A DNA stretch of 64,000 bases from Adiantum capillus-veneris (taxonomy: Eukaryota; Streptophyta; Polypodiopsida; Polypodiales; Pteridaceae). Both the position numbers and the translations under genes were made by a program. The notes beneath the pieces were generated by a model. It saw only the letters and a program-made list of their open reading frames with translations. It was not told the origin of the DNA and searched no databases. Every line of letters begins with the position of its first letter. The stretch's first letter is position 1. Shown one piece after another: positions 24,077 to 36,248 of the stretch. The stretch covers positions 4,027,001 through 4,091,000 of the forward strand of contig CM043967.1 in assembly GCA_014529385.2 (NCBI GenBank), written 5' to 3'.

Positions 24077-24206
24077 TTTTTAAATCTCTCCCAAAAGCTC
24101 GCTCCAATCGCCTCATGAGTGAGCATTTTTGGTCAAATACATCATCTAAGCAATATTAAAAAAAAGCTCTCCAAAGTTTTCTCAATAGCCTTGCTCCATT
24201 TCAATC

Positions 24207-26000
24207 CCCAAAAGGCATCGCTATGTATTCATATAAACTAAAAGTAGTTATGCATGCGGTTTGCTGAATGTCTTCTGACACTATTTGGTTCGTTGATAAT
24301 GGATTTGAAGGTGAATCCTATCGAAGTAGGAAGAACCTTGAAATTTGTCAAACAAATTTGCAAATCTTGTGACCAAAAATCAATTCTTTACAAAAAAAAT
24401 ATTTTGCACATGATAGTCCACACACCTACGATATGAGCCATCCTTTTTTTGCATGAAAAATACCAAAAAGCAAAAAGGGAATGAGCTTGGTCAAATCATC
24501 TACTTTTCCAATAACTCATTGACCTTTATCATCATCTCTTCTTACTGTGCAAAAGAGACACGGTAAGGGGCTTGTTGGGGGGTATTTTTTTAGGAAAGTT
24601 CAATTTTATGGTCATTTTCACCTTTAAAAGGAGGAAGTTCCCTTGGAATAGTGTTTGTAAATATAAAAGCTTGCCATTAGACGCAGACTCTTTAACATAA
24701 ACTATGTATGCAAAAACATAATTTTTCATTCATTTACGAAAATATACACGAGATACAATGGGAATTGTGCTACTTTGGTATTGGACTGAATGACTACTTC
24801 TTTACTTCTATGTTGAAATTTAATGATTCTCTCTAGGAATTGATGATTAACTGCCATATATGTAAACTAGGGTGAACCTAAAAGAACATCCTCATGCTTT
24901 AAAGGGGAAATTTAAAAGTCTTCTTGATTAACATATCCTTGAATGTGAATTTGGATTTTACAAATTAATAGAGTAACTTGGGCTTCTTGTCATTTAAAAG
25001 CTCCATCTACTTCTTTAGAGGGACCTAGCTCAGAAGAGTGAATACCCAACTTGGTAGCCATAGTTTCAGGAAATGAAGTTATTGGTAGATTTAGGATCAA
25101 GTAGGATGAAGGTATCTTGGTCCCCAATATTTTTTCATGCAAAACATAGTGGAGCTCTCTGTTGACCTAAGTTGTTATGCGTGAGAACTTGAGTAGCTTG
25201 GGGATTGTCCTTTTTAGTTTGTTTTTTACGATAATCATGGTACCTATGACCTATTTTGCTACATTGGAAACATTTATGCTCTTTCTTGTACCTTTTGAGC
25301 TCCTTTGGAGAGATTTTATTGCTACATTTGTAAACTCCCTTCTACTTCTTCGTATGGTTTTTGTTGGCATGGTTGGTGCTTTGGTTTTTGGCTTTGGAAT
25401 CAGAGTTGGATTTCTCTCCTCCTTGACATTTATCTACCTTCTTAGGAGACTGGTGAGCATTTTTTTTAGAACGAGGAAAGATTTTGGAGGTAACCATAGT
25501 GAGATGAATCACTTCCAATATGGTCTTGGGCCTCTCAAGAAGTCCCACACAAAATTATTGTTGTTGTTCCAAAATCTATTATTTTTGGAGACAATGGTTT
25601 TGAGACGTAAGTCCAAACTTATCCATAAAAATTTGAATATACTCACCTCTTTCTAGTTCAAGGCTTCTTCAATTTCTTGAATACCGGACATTACAAATTT
25701 CCTCTTGTGAATAGGAAAATTCACATAACACCTACACAAGTGGCTGCCCTTGGACCATCCCTTCTTCAACAAGAAAGCAAGACCTATTATACTCTAAAAC
25801 CATCGTAACTAAATTGAAACCTACAATTGATTAATTTGATATCTACTACCTAATTAATTGATTTATTGATGTTCATCATAAAGGTATTTAAGGCAAACTT
25901 TTTTTAGCATCGACACAATATAGAGGGCTAGATTTCATGAGGTCGAGCCCCTTTTGAAAGGACTTTCCATATGAATAGAGAAATTTCATGCAAATAAACC
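24207..26000 (-). pseudogene. Ty3/gypsy gag, protease and RT (5' part) remnant
   Basis: On the minus strand, from right to left: gag sequence (about 25900-25300, including MGLLERPKTILEVIH), a zinc knuckle whose last cysteine is replaced by tyrosine (CFQCSKIGHRYHDY, near 25265), a protease-like region (FILLDPKSTNNFIS, near 25110-25060), a long degenerate connector, and RT reading TTFSLYEYIAMPFG up to 24207. The zinc-knuckle neighbourhood (KGVYK..NK.SP.EL) resembles that of the 27.5-38.9-kb gypsy element, so the two are probably one family. Confidence 0.65.
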
Positions 26001-26364
26001 ATGAATTTATCAAGCTCTTTGGTTATTACCATCATGCTATGTGAAGTCTTAGAACTTTGCAAAATGGGGAATTAGAAGCTCTTTTTGCCCAACCTTCTCC
26101 TATAATACCATCCTCCCTCTCAAAGGCATTTGATTACACAAATCAGACTGCCCTGTCGAGAGCAGAGAGATGAAAATTGGAAAATAAGTAAGTAATCATG
26201 CTTACACAGCTTAAACAAGAAGCTTCTAGGATTAAGAGAATCCTTCTTCTTTGACGTGTCATAAATACTACCTGGTAAATAATGATAAGAATAGAGAAGA
26301 AAAGAAGAAGAAGCTCATGAAGAGCTATCTGATGAGCCTAAGCAATCTCCATGGCTCCTAGCAA

Positions 26365-26417
<53 letters not shown>

Positions 26418-27504
26418 CCCCCCCCCCCCCAAATAGAGAGAGGGTGCCCTGTAAAGGCGAGGCTTGTAATTTTTTATTGTGACTTGCCCACCAAGCCTTT
26501 GCACCTACTTTTGGCCTCTCCCCCTACTTTGGGGTCAACCCTCTTTCCTAAGTGGATTTAGAGTGACCTGCTTATCCGAGGTAGTGGGTGCACTTATAAC
26601 AAGACCATTTTCACATGCTGACATGCTTGTGTAGTTTTCAAATTGCTCTCAAAATACTAAGAACAAGGTTTGGAGGTCATTTTTAACCCGATTTTATCCC
26701 AAACATCAATAACAAGTTCCTTAAATTATTTTCCCACATCATAATAGAGATTCCTTGAGCTTTTGGCATCCCGTGTTTATTATAAGCTTCTTGGACATTA
26801 AAATAATCGTTGTTTTGTTCCCAAAAAATCCGTCAAAACCCTTTAACCAAACCTTAGCAGCTTGTGAACATTCTAAGGCTTCTTTATCAGTCTAGACTAG
26901 GCTTATCATTCCCCCTTACTCCGTAACCTATTTTAAGTCAATTATGGATATTTTCTCTCTCTAGGCTAGAGAGAGGAAAAACTTGTCTAGCATCAAATTT
27001 TCATTTTGATCACTTTGGAATATCTTTATGTGATCAAAATAACTTTTTATTAATTTTTGAGTAATTTAGACTTGTCAAAATTTAAAATCTGATAATAGAA
27101 GTAGCCAAACTAGCAGTAATCAAACGGAAACAAAAGGTTCGTGAAGATGTCCCGAGTAGATCTCCCAGTGCAAAGCAAGTCAATTGGGATCTTTGGAAGG
27201 GAGCCCAAGTATAACTTTGTATCATGCGGGAAATGGATAGCCCTCAAGAGGCTTTGATGTTATAATCATATTCAATAAACCATCTTTTTTAAAAAATTCA
27301 AAGAAGCTGTTCTTACATGAGAATTTTCATAAGACTTCCCAAATTTTTACAATATATGGGAACATGCCATTCCCACATTAATTTGATAGTTTCAATGTTT
27401 TTAATCATGAAATTATAATTTAGCAGTCCTAATATATGTACTTACACCAGGATCAGAATGATGCTTAATCCCTCCTCAATGCACATCCAAACTTTGTATT
27501 TTTG
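26001..27504. other. No recognisable gene
   Basis: AT-rich DNA with a CT/poly-C tract at 26371-26430. It may include the decayed 5' LTR of the minus-strand gypsy remnant; no boundary could be placed. Confidence 0.4.
26371..26430. repeat. (CT)n plus poly-C tract
   Basis: A CT run of about 45 bases followed by about 16 C. Confidence 0.98.
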
Positions 27505-28806
27505 TGTCATAAAATCTAACATCTAACCTACCCAAATGATTTGCTCATTTTAAACTAATCATTTAATGTGGGAGAATAAACGGGAACAAGGGTTAGAATA
27601 TAGACATGTGCTTACAAATCTATCTCAACACGAGGCCAATGGTAAAGGGGTCCAAATGAGAGATGGCATGTCAAAGAGCAAGGCTAGCTAATGGAGCTTA
27701 AAGACCTTAGGGTTAGCTTCATTAAAGACCTCCAAAGGTTAGTGTTAAAAGTACTTTGACCTTAGGCAAGCTAGGGTTGAGCTTGAGGTGGGAACACGGT
27801 CCAAGCTTGAGGTGCTTGTTGTGCTTGGTGACTAAGGTGCTTGAGGTGCTTGTCGTGTTTGATAACTAAGGTGCTTGAGGTGCTTAATGACTAAGGTGCT
27901 AAGGTGCTCCGTGAATTAGGTGCTTGAGGGGTTAAGGTGCTCAAAAAGTCAAAGAAGATCCCTACTCATGAGGGGGCGATCCCTCTTTGTAGGAGCTAGA
28001 GAGAGCACACACCCACACACCCACACAAGGCAAGCTTGGTAAAAAGAAAGCAACTAGGACACTTGTCAAGCTCCTCTTTATGTTGCCTTCATAGTGTGCC
28101 TAAAGCCTATCGGTTAGCCTCCCAAGGGGTCCAATGATAATTTAGTTAATTTAATTAATTGTTTATGCAATTATCAATTCTTCCCTCTCAAAGGGGAAAG
28201 GGGGACACTTGCCCCAAGGCTAGCATGCTTGCTTGATATGCACTAAGCATGTGATTGGCCAGGCTTGAGGAGGTCCAATCAAGTGCAGGCTAGTGCTAGA
28301 AGAGGGGGTTGACCAAAGCAAGGAGGGGGCTAGCTTGGGGGGTAACTCCCCCCCCCCCCCAACACACACACATTGTATGAATTGCAAAGTGAAAGAGCTC
28401 CATCTCCTTCTCCAAGCTTGTAGAGAAGTTGAGAGCCTACACCAACACTCTTGGCTATGGAATGCAAATCCAACCAAGAGCCATGCTCCAATGCTTAAGT
28501 TTGCCATCTTCTCCATCTTCATTACTATCTATTATGTATGCTAAGCAAGAAGAGTGATGATAAGTGAGGAACTATTTCTTTCTCTTATGAATGTTTCTTC
28601 TTCCTCTTCCCTGTCGTCATTCCCTGCTAGCTCTCTCCACCTTTGAAGGTGTTTGAGGTGAGGCCTTGGGACTGAGGCTGGGATGGTTAATGCTTTTTAC
28701 AAAGTCTATGTTATGCTATTGATGCATGAAGCTTTCCATCTTCATTGCATCACCTAGGTCACAAGGAACACAAAGATTGTATTGTACCAAGTCTCTCTTT
28801 ATGGGA
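27505..28806 (+). repeat. Gypsy 5' LTR (end approximate)
   Basis: Aligns with 38022-38845 over the start and the last 450 bases. It contains about 460 bp absent from the 3' LTR, including a minisatellite built from aaggtgcttgaggtgctt-type units at about 27800-27950. The right end is set where similarity to the 3' LTR ceases. Confidence 0.75.
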
Positions 28807-29754
28807 GAATCTATAATACAAAAGCCTATTGGAGGGGGGACCAGCTCCACATAAATTCGGTCCTCAACTGTTGTCAAGTTCTCTAAACTCTTTCTTTTGC
28901 AGAAGTATTGTTCATACCAAGTTAATTAAGTACTATGGTTATGTTGCTACCGCTAATTAAGTTCACCCTCTATGTTCTCAAAGTAGTCTCACAAAAATGC
29001 TTACTCTAATTATCCTAATTCCGCTATTCTCAAAGTTCATAGGCCATTTCCATTACATTGAGATCGCAGCTATTGGGTTCTCTTGTCTTGCTTAAGAAGA
29101 GAGGTTCTTAATTTGTCCATGAAAGGTTGGGTCTCTTTATTGCAATAGGGTAAGTGGGACAAGGATCTATTATCTTGGTTGAGAAGGACTTCGTTCGAGG
29201 TACACCATTGGGAACTATAGTCTTAATAACGGAGCCTCTCGGGGCTTGCCTTTGGCTTAACTATTATTGAGCTACGAGCAAGCTCAACAAGAAACACAAT
29301 CAACCGAGCAATGTTAGACCCTCTCCACTAGTCTTTGCAATCAACGGTGTCTAAACCATGAGTGTGGCTGCTTGAGGACTAATTTTCAAAGGTAAAGAAG
29401 AGTAGCGACTAAGGTTTTTGAGGGTACCAAAGCACAAAGTAATCTATACATAAGTTTAATTAGCATAGCTAACAATAACCAAGAGAGTAGAATCAACATC
29501 AATAACTTTGATTTTGCACATGAAGGTGCTAATGATGATGCCCCCATGTTTGTCAATTATCTTGTGACTAGGTTGCAGCAAGTTATGGGCAAGCTGCTTT
29601 GCATGTGCTTATGGGATTTCCTTTCCTCTCCAAGAGGAGAGAGAGAGAGCTTAGGATGCCTCTTGATGAGACCCCCAAAAGAGGACTCTCTACCATAAGA
29701 GAGGAGGAATCAAAATAACGATAAAGAAGCGAACCCCTAAGTTCCTCTGAAGAT

Positions 29755-31482
29755 GTGGCTCCACAAAGACGACGGTCTAGACAATCGCCAACTCCTCCCA
29801 AGAGGAAACAGTTAACCCACAATTCTTCTCCTCACGTCACTCCAAAAGGGAAGAGAGGAAACAAAGGAAGAAAAGGGCAAGAAAGAGGTCACCCTCTTCT
29901 CCTTCCTCCTCTTTTGACAAAAGCTACAGTTAATCTCCTAGAGAATACAAGAGGGGAGGACATTGCAAATCTTACCCTGCATGGAGAAGGTCTCAAAATC
30001 TCAAGAAGTGGGAGGAAAGAGTATCTCTTTTCTCACATATGATGGCACCTTTGGTGCTACCGAAAAAGTAATGGCCTTCATCTAGTAGTTTGATGCGGCC
30101 TTTGGAGACGAGGGCTTCACGGAGTCCTCCAAGCTACGCCATGTACCTATGCACTTCCAAAAGTCTGCTCGTCAATGGTGGGCTAGCCTTCATGGCAACG
30201 ACGAAGCCCCAAAGACATGGAAAACTCTACGAGTTTCCATCATGCAGCAATTCCTTGCAAGCGATGCAAAGGACAAAGTGCTTTCCAAATGGCGGAGTTT
30301 GAAGCTTCTCTCACGTGAGCCTATCGACAAATATGTAGACAAGTTTTGGGATTTACATCTCAAGGCTACTGTCTTTCAAAAGCAAAAATTCTATGTGGGA
30401 TTACCTGAAGAGATGGCCGAGTACGTCAACTCCCAATGGCCTGGTTCTATCACCAAAGTAATCCACCACATATGGTTGCTTTGCGCATCAATTTCCAACA
30501 AGGGCTAGAACGAATGTCAAGCCCATGGAAAGCAAAGACAAAAGTGATGCAAAGAAGAACACCAATGCCCAAAATTCTTCCCAAGGCAATTCCAATAACA
30601 ATAACAACAACAGTCGGTCCAAGGAGAAGGGAGTTTACAAAGGTAAAAATAAACTCTCTCCTGAAGAGCTTGAAGATTTTTGCAAGGACCACAAATGTTT
30701 TAAGTGTGGGGAGCAAGGACATGGCTATCATTCTTGCCCCAAGAGAAATGCTCACAATGAGACTCCTAGAGATTCCACTATTGAAGCTCCACAAGAGGAT
30801 GCTCATTGCAAAGGATCGCCTCTCTCCTATGCTTTGGGAAAAGGTAAGGGAGCATGATGCCTTCATCTTGTTTGACCCTGGCTCTACTCACAACTTTATA
30901 TCAATGGAGTTGGCCACCAGGTTGGGCATTCAAGCTTTGGAGATGGGAGCTACTATAACTGCTGATACAACTTTCAAGGGACAACAAGCCTCTGTTACTC
31001 CCTTGATTGGGAAGTTGAGGCTTCATGTCCAAAGCTACCTCGTCAAAGAAGACTTTTTCATCTCTCCTCTCCAACATGAGGATGCTATCCTAGGGGCACC
31101 ATGGTTCAACCGCATGGCTGCCAAAATGAAGTTCCTTGAAAGGAAAATCTACTTCACCAACAAGGAAAAGAGCATGTATATAGATGCTAGTGAGTCTGGT
31201 CGTACTATACCACTTGTAAATCCTCCTGCTTTTGATAAATCAATGAAAAGCTCAGATTTTGTGTACATGATTTTTGTCAAAGAGTCCCTACAAGATCCTA
31301 ATGTTTTATCAAATGTAAATGGTAGGAATCAAGAAGAGTTAGACTTGTCTAATTTTCTAAATGGATTCCAAGATTTGTTCATTGATGATATCCCTATGGA
31401 CTTACCTCCGAAACGAGGGAATGATGACCACCAAATTGAGCTCCTACCAAGAAGCTCACCGCCTAACAAGCCTCCTTATTGA
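29755..31482 (+). pseudogene. Gypsy gag and aspartic protease
   Basis: A basic N-terminal region (29755-30042) is followed by the retrotransposon gag domain in frame 30149-30508 (QKSARQWWASLHGNDEAP, EPIDKYVDKFWDL, FYVGLPEEMAEYV). A CCHC zinc knuckle (CFKCGEQGHGYHSC, 30696-30737) lies in another frame. The protease is in a third frame (30850-31482) with FILFDPGSTHNFIS and ILGAPWFN. The usual active-site D-S/T-G is D-P-G here, so catalysis would be doubtful even without the frameshifts. In life these parts form one polyprotein. Confidence 0.75.
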
Positions 31483-31933
31483 GTTTTCCAAGCTCAACAA
31501 GAGGAGATCATAAGGCAAGTACAAGAATTGGTAGACAAAGGGATGGTGAGGCCTAGCTCCTCTCCCTTTTGTTCTCCAACCCTTTAGTGCAAAGGAAAGA
31601 TGGTACATACTGCATGTGTGTGGACTATCGAGCACTAAACCATATCACTATCAAAAACAGATTTTTCGTACCACCGGTAGAAGATCTGTTTGATAAGCTA
31701 CAAGGATCTACCTACTTCAGTAGGATTGACCTTAATAGTGCATGAAGATATCCTAAAGACCGTGTTTCATACAACATTTGGTCTTTATGAATATCTAGTC
31801 ATGCCTTTTGGCTTGACTAATGCACCAATGACCTTCAAACATTTAATGAGGAAAATATTTAGACCCTATTGCAAATTCATTGGAGTGTTCTTTGATGATA
31901 TCATCATCTACTCCAAGTCCTTGGAGGAAAACA
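31483..31933 (+). pseudogene. Gypsy reverse transcriptase, part 1
   Basis: After a stop at 31480-31482 the frame continues with EEIIRQVQELVDKGMVRPSS, then a degenerate finger region. ORF 31690-31947 carries FGLYEYLVMPFGLTNAPMTF and the catalytic FFDDIIIYSKSLEE (YxDD-equivalent F-D-D). The frame is cut after SLEEN by the CACTA terminus at 31934. Confidence 0.75.
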
Positions 31934-32273
31934 CACTACAACACTAAATGAAGATATCGACGCGTATATATCGACGGCCATGCTTATCCACATGTATATC
32001 GACGTCATTAGCGTGCGTCGCTATACACGTCGCAGTGTGCGTCGATATACATGTGGAAAGGCTTTATTTGCCATGCGTATTGCGACAGATATAGCGACGC
32101 ATATATCGACGCCAAAAAATTTGGGGAAAAAAGGCGAAACCCACGCGCAGTGGCCATTTTCGCCTGCTCGGATCTTGGCCGAAACCTGCTGCGCAGGTAT
32201 TATGTCCATCTCCACCCTCCCCAACCCCTCTCTCTCTCTCTCTACCTCTACATTGTGTGTGTGTGTGTGTGTA

Positions 32274-32274
<1 letters not shown>

Positions 32275-32340
<66 letters not shown>
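32275..32340. repeat. (GA)n microsatellite
   Basis: GA run of about 65 bases after a short (TG)n, inside the CACTA element. Confidence 0.97.
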
Positions 32341-32343
<3 letters not shown>

Positions 32344-32754
32344 AATGTATGCTTAGGAAATTAAAATTAAAGGAAAAAAAATGAAAGAGAGAAATGAAAT
32401 GAAATGTTATATTAACGTCTTCGAAAGGCCAAAGTGACCTATGAGACATGAGACAAGAAAGTTACAATGTGATGGATCTGATACAAAGTCAGAGTAAGAA
32501 GATGACAAAATAAAATATTATGGAATCCTAAACTGCTGGGTGTGGACTAAACGGCTAAACGAGCTAGTTGGGATAGGTAGATCTCCTCCATGGTCAGTAC
32601 TTTGACAGGGCGTTGTGCATGTCGAGCCAAAGTGACCTAGCTAGATCCTCTGATGCAGCCTCTGTCGATGTTGTGTAGTCCTCCGCAGTCGTGGGCATCT
32701 AGATCTCCCTAGATCAGTCGCTCGTTCGATCATTAGAGAGATAGAGAAAGAGAG

Positions 32755-33070
<316 letters not shown>

Positions 33071-33261
33071 ATAGCGAGAGCGAGATCGAGAGAGAAAGAA
33101 CGACAGATAGGGTACGTAGACAGAGAAGAAACTATGGAACTAAAAGAGGCAAAGGGGTTTTGCCTGCTACATGCATTGCCATGTACACCTGGGAGTGCAC
33201 GTATGTGTCTACCCATATAGGATTTGACCAATAAAGACGAGATTTTGACCCGGTGGTCCTG

Positions 33262-33297
33262 ATCTCCGTACACCTCTGGACCGAGGTGTACGGAGAT
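33262..33297. other. Perfect 15-bp inverted repeat (hairpin)
   Basis: ATCTCCGTACACCTC (33262-33276) and its exact complement (33283-33297) are separated by six bases. It lies in the CACTA interior about 100 bp upstream of the first transposase-associated ATG. Confidence 0.95.
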
Positions 33298-33391
33298 TGG
33301 GCAAGACTAGAGAATGCGAGGTAGTTTACATTGTGAGGAGTATATATATATATATATATATATATTAAAACAACATTCATAATCATTGTAG

Positions 33392-34554
33392 ATGGCAACG
33401 TCATCAACTAACATGGAGGAAAAGATTGCATGCTCGTGCATGCTCTGCAAGTATCAAATCCTGCGCAAGCGTAGGATATGTAATGAGCATGTGCACAAGT
33501 ACGGAGAGTTTGCTAGAGAAGTATGGCAGAGGCTTCTCAGTACTGGGTAGCCAGAGGCATGGGTACTACGCCTCCGGGCTTCACACCCGAGGGTCCGACG
33601 CCTAGGGGGGGGATGCCTACGGGGTTCAGGACGCCTATGGGTACGACGCCTGCTTCTCTCATCACGGCCGCTTCGACACCTAGGGGTGGGGCAGAGGCGG
33701 GTACGTCCTCATCTCCGCAACACAGACGCACTCACCGATCTCGGTGATCGTCAGGTGGAGGTGGTGGTTGCTGTGGAGGAGGGTCCACAGATGCTTCGAC
33801 CCCTCCTCACTCACGACCCCCGTCCTACCCAGGCACACCTCTTGGCACACCTCGGACACCTTGGGGGGCACACGATCCTAGTGCCTCCAAGCTCTATACT
33901 GTACGGGCAGATGGTCCTGTTGACATGGATAGAGTCGGGACTGAGATGCGACAGCGAATTTGCCAGCTCGCGGAGCTGCAGTTTTCGACCAGCCTTCTAA
34001 CGTCTTGGGGTGATCAGGATAAGGACAAAGTCAATTACATAGTGGAGACCATCATGAGAGAGTACGGGTTCTTCCGTTGTTCCGAGGAGGTGGATCAAGG
34101 GTGTTGCACGGGACACCGTGAAATATCGACGAGATGCAGCTCGGAAGGCTTTCAGGACCGGCTCGCCGAAGCCTTCGGGTATCCCACACGAGACGTGGCT
34201 GCAGATCAGGGAGGATGAGCGGACAGCGGCCACGCGGTTCAGACAGCAGCGTGAGGCCGCGCAGGTACGACAGATGACTAGGGGGACATCTCATCTTGGC
34301 AGCGGAGGCTTCGACACCTTTCGCTATGAGTTTGTGAGTTTCTAATCCAATCTTAACTATGGCGTTTTTTAAAACGCGATGAATCATGTATTCTTATTAC
34401 TTTGATTTTTGTATAAACGCAGAATCTTGCGATGCATCGAGCTCCGACACGCGAGGAGGAGTCAGATGGATATCGCAGAGGTATCTATGAAGTACTGAAT
34501 GATCTTGAAGCTTCAGGAGAGCCTGTAGACTGGGAGGCCTTACAGTCTCGCTGA
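33392..34554 (+). pseudogene. CACTA-associated ORF pieces (transposase-associated, Transposase_24-like)
   Basis: The first piece, 33392-33550, has cysteine spacing C-x-C-x2-C with a downstream C...H...H (IACSCMLCKYQILRKRR, ICNEHVHKYG), reminiscent of the zinc-binding segment of plant En/Spm transposase-associated proteins. A proline/glycine/threonine-rich low-complexity region follows (33523-33747). Then comes a segment ending HETWLQIREDERTAATRFR and GSGGFDTFRYEF (34118-34333). A GT-AG intron (34334-34432) would join this to NLAMHRAPTREEESDGYRRG...WEALQSR ending at TGA 34552-34554. Frames change between 33747 and 34118, so the gene is broken or more exons exist. Function is assigned by resemblance only. 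Confidence 0.5.
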
Positions 34555-34779
34555 TCGCTTGAGGTGAGACGTTAATATGTGTGAGTTGATTTAATTAAGT
34601 CAATATATGTGAAGTAATATCAATACTAATTTTTTGAGTTGTCCTATGTGCAGGTTGCGACGCCTAGTCATTAGTGGACCAGATTTCATATATATGCTTT
34701 GTGAGACACAGACACGCTTCTGTGTCTCTTTTTTGTATAGACAGTTAGTGTTCGGATAGTTATTGTTTCCCTTTCTGGT

Positions 34780-34985
34780 TATGCTTATGGTTATTGTTAA
34801 TTTTGTTTATAGTTATGGTTATCTGCATTATGGTTTTGATCAAAGTGGTTATGGCCGGTTATGGTTTTAAGTTATGGTTATGCTTTTAAGTTATGGTTAT
34901 GGTTCGTTATGGTTATGATTTTAAGTTATGGTTATGGTTCGTTATGGTTATGCTTTTAAGTTATGGTTATGCTTTTCAGTTGGTA
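34780..34985 (+). repeat. TTATGGTTATG-rich minisatellite
   Basis: Repeated units of about 33-35 bp built from ttatggttatggttcg and ttatggttatgcttttaag, about five imperfect copies, in the 3' part of the CACTA element. Confidence 0.85.
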
Positions 34986-35455
34986 CGGTTGTCTTTCATT
35001 GGCCTTAAATCTCATGTGAGATCCTACATGGATAGCATGTAGGAGGCGTCTACATGATATGGTTTTTTTTTGAAAAGTTTATGTAAAAACAAAGGGAGCT
35101 CTGCCGAAATTTCTGCGCGCGGGAGCATGGTTGATTTTGGTGCTGCTCGCTTTCTTGGGCAGAGGGCAGGAAGTCTGGCTGTGGCTGTGTCCATCTTTTA
35201 ACTGGGCACAGGCCAGGCTACCTGCCCTCTGCCCAATAATTTTTTTTTCTGTTATGGTCGTCGCTACCTGCGTGGCAATACGCGTCGCTATGAGTGTGGC
35301 AATCTGCGTCGCTACCTGCGAGGCAATCAGCGTCGCTATCTGTGTCTATACCTGCGTTGCAAATAGCAACAGGTTCACAACAACGCGTATAGCGACGCAC
35401 ATAGCGACGCGCTGCGTCGATATCTGCATCGATGACACCTTTTTTTGTTGTAGTG

Positions 35456-35990
35456 ACAAGCAACATCTCCATGTGATTTTTCAAGCATTGAGGGAAAACA
35501 AGCTTTTTATCAATTAAAAGAAAAACGATTTTTTCCTTCGAGAGATTCAATACTTAGGTCATATTATCTCTCAAGATGGTATCCATATGGATCCATCAAA
35601 GTTGGAGGTAATAAAAGCATGGCCTAACCCAAGGAATCTACATGAGCCAAGGAGCTTTATTGGTATGTGTGCATACTATAGACGCTTCATAGCAAAATTC
35701 TCTCAAATAGCAGGACCATTACATGACTTAACAAAGAAGAACAATAAGTACTCATGGACTGCTAAGGAGAAAAAATCTTTTGACAAGCTAAAAAAGAAGC
35801 TTACCTCCCAACCAGTCCTTATGTTTGCGGATCTCTCAAAGCCATTTGAGGTCCAATGTGATGCTTGTGGTGTTTGCCTTAGAGCAGTCTTGCTTCAAGA
35901 AGGGCATGCCATAGCATATGAGAGCCAAAGGCTCGATAGGATGAACAGGTCTTGGGCATTTATGAGAAAGAGATTTTAACTGTTCTACAT
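35456..35990 (+). pseudogene. Gypsy reverse transcriptase part 2 and RNase H start
   Basis: Coding sequence resumes directly after the CACTA element at KQHLHVIFQALRENKLF. After a stop at about 35517 comes REIQYLGHIISQDGIHMDP, the RT thumb, then FIGMCAYYRRFIAKFS and the RNase H start FEVQCDACGVCLRAVLLQEG (35830-35905). Without the CACTA and one ACA copy the two halves would abut with a two-base frame slip. The RNase H continues at 35952 in another frame (EKEILTVLHALDTWKHYLLG). Confidence 0.8.
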
Positions 35991-36248
35991 GCCCTAGACA
36001 CATGGAAGCACTATCTTTTGGGGACTCCATTTGTTTTACAAACAGACAACCAAAGTCTCAAGTACTTTATGACGCAAAGCAAGATTTCCAACAAACAAAT
36101 GAGGTGGGTAAATTTTCTTTTGCAATTTTATTTTCATATTGCTCACGTTGCTGGTAAGCACAATCAAGTGGTCGATGCACGTTCACGACAACCAAAAGCT
36201 AATGCGGTGTCTACAACAACTCACAATGATCTATCTTCTATGATATAG
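35952..36248 (+). pseudogene. Gypsy RNase H
   Basis: Reads KEILTVLHALDTWKHYLLGT, FVLQTDNQSLKYFMTQSK and AHVAGKHNQVVDARSRQ, the E-D-D/H elements of a Ty3/gypsy RNase H. Ends at a TAG at 36246-36248. Confidence 0.75.

Larger units (their letters stand above)
20577..24206. mobile_element. hAT-like insertion splitting a gypsy RT; contains a LINE
   Basis: The gypsy RT frame stops at ...MPFG on the right side and restarts at FGLTN on the left. The shared FG codons form a near-match 8-bp duplication (20569-20576 gccgaaag; 24207-24214 cccaaaag; 6 of 8 identical). The ends of the insertion form an imperfect inverted repeat: left ACAGAGTTGAGGTTTGGAGC, right (minus) GATTGAAATGGAGCAAGGC. Internal inverted motifs (ggagcgagctttt at 20591-20603; aaaagctcgctcc at 24094-24106) strengthen this. 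An 8-bp duplication suits hAT elements. No transposase was recognised, so it may be non-autonomous, enlarged by the LINE. Confidence 0.55.

Noticed and set aside
25177-25656. 159-codon hydrophobic open frame on the plus strand
   Set aside because: It is the shadow of the minus-strand gypsy gag/zinc-knuckle region, whose complement happens to encode hydrophobic residues.
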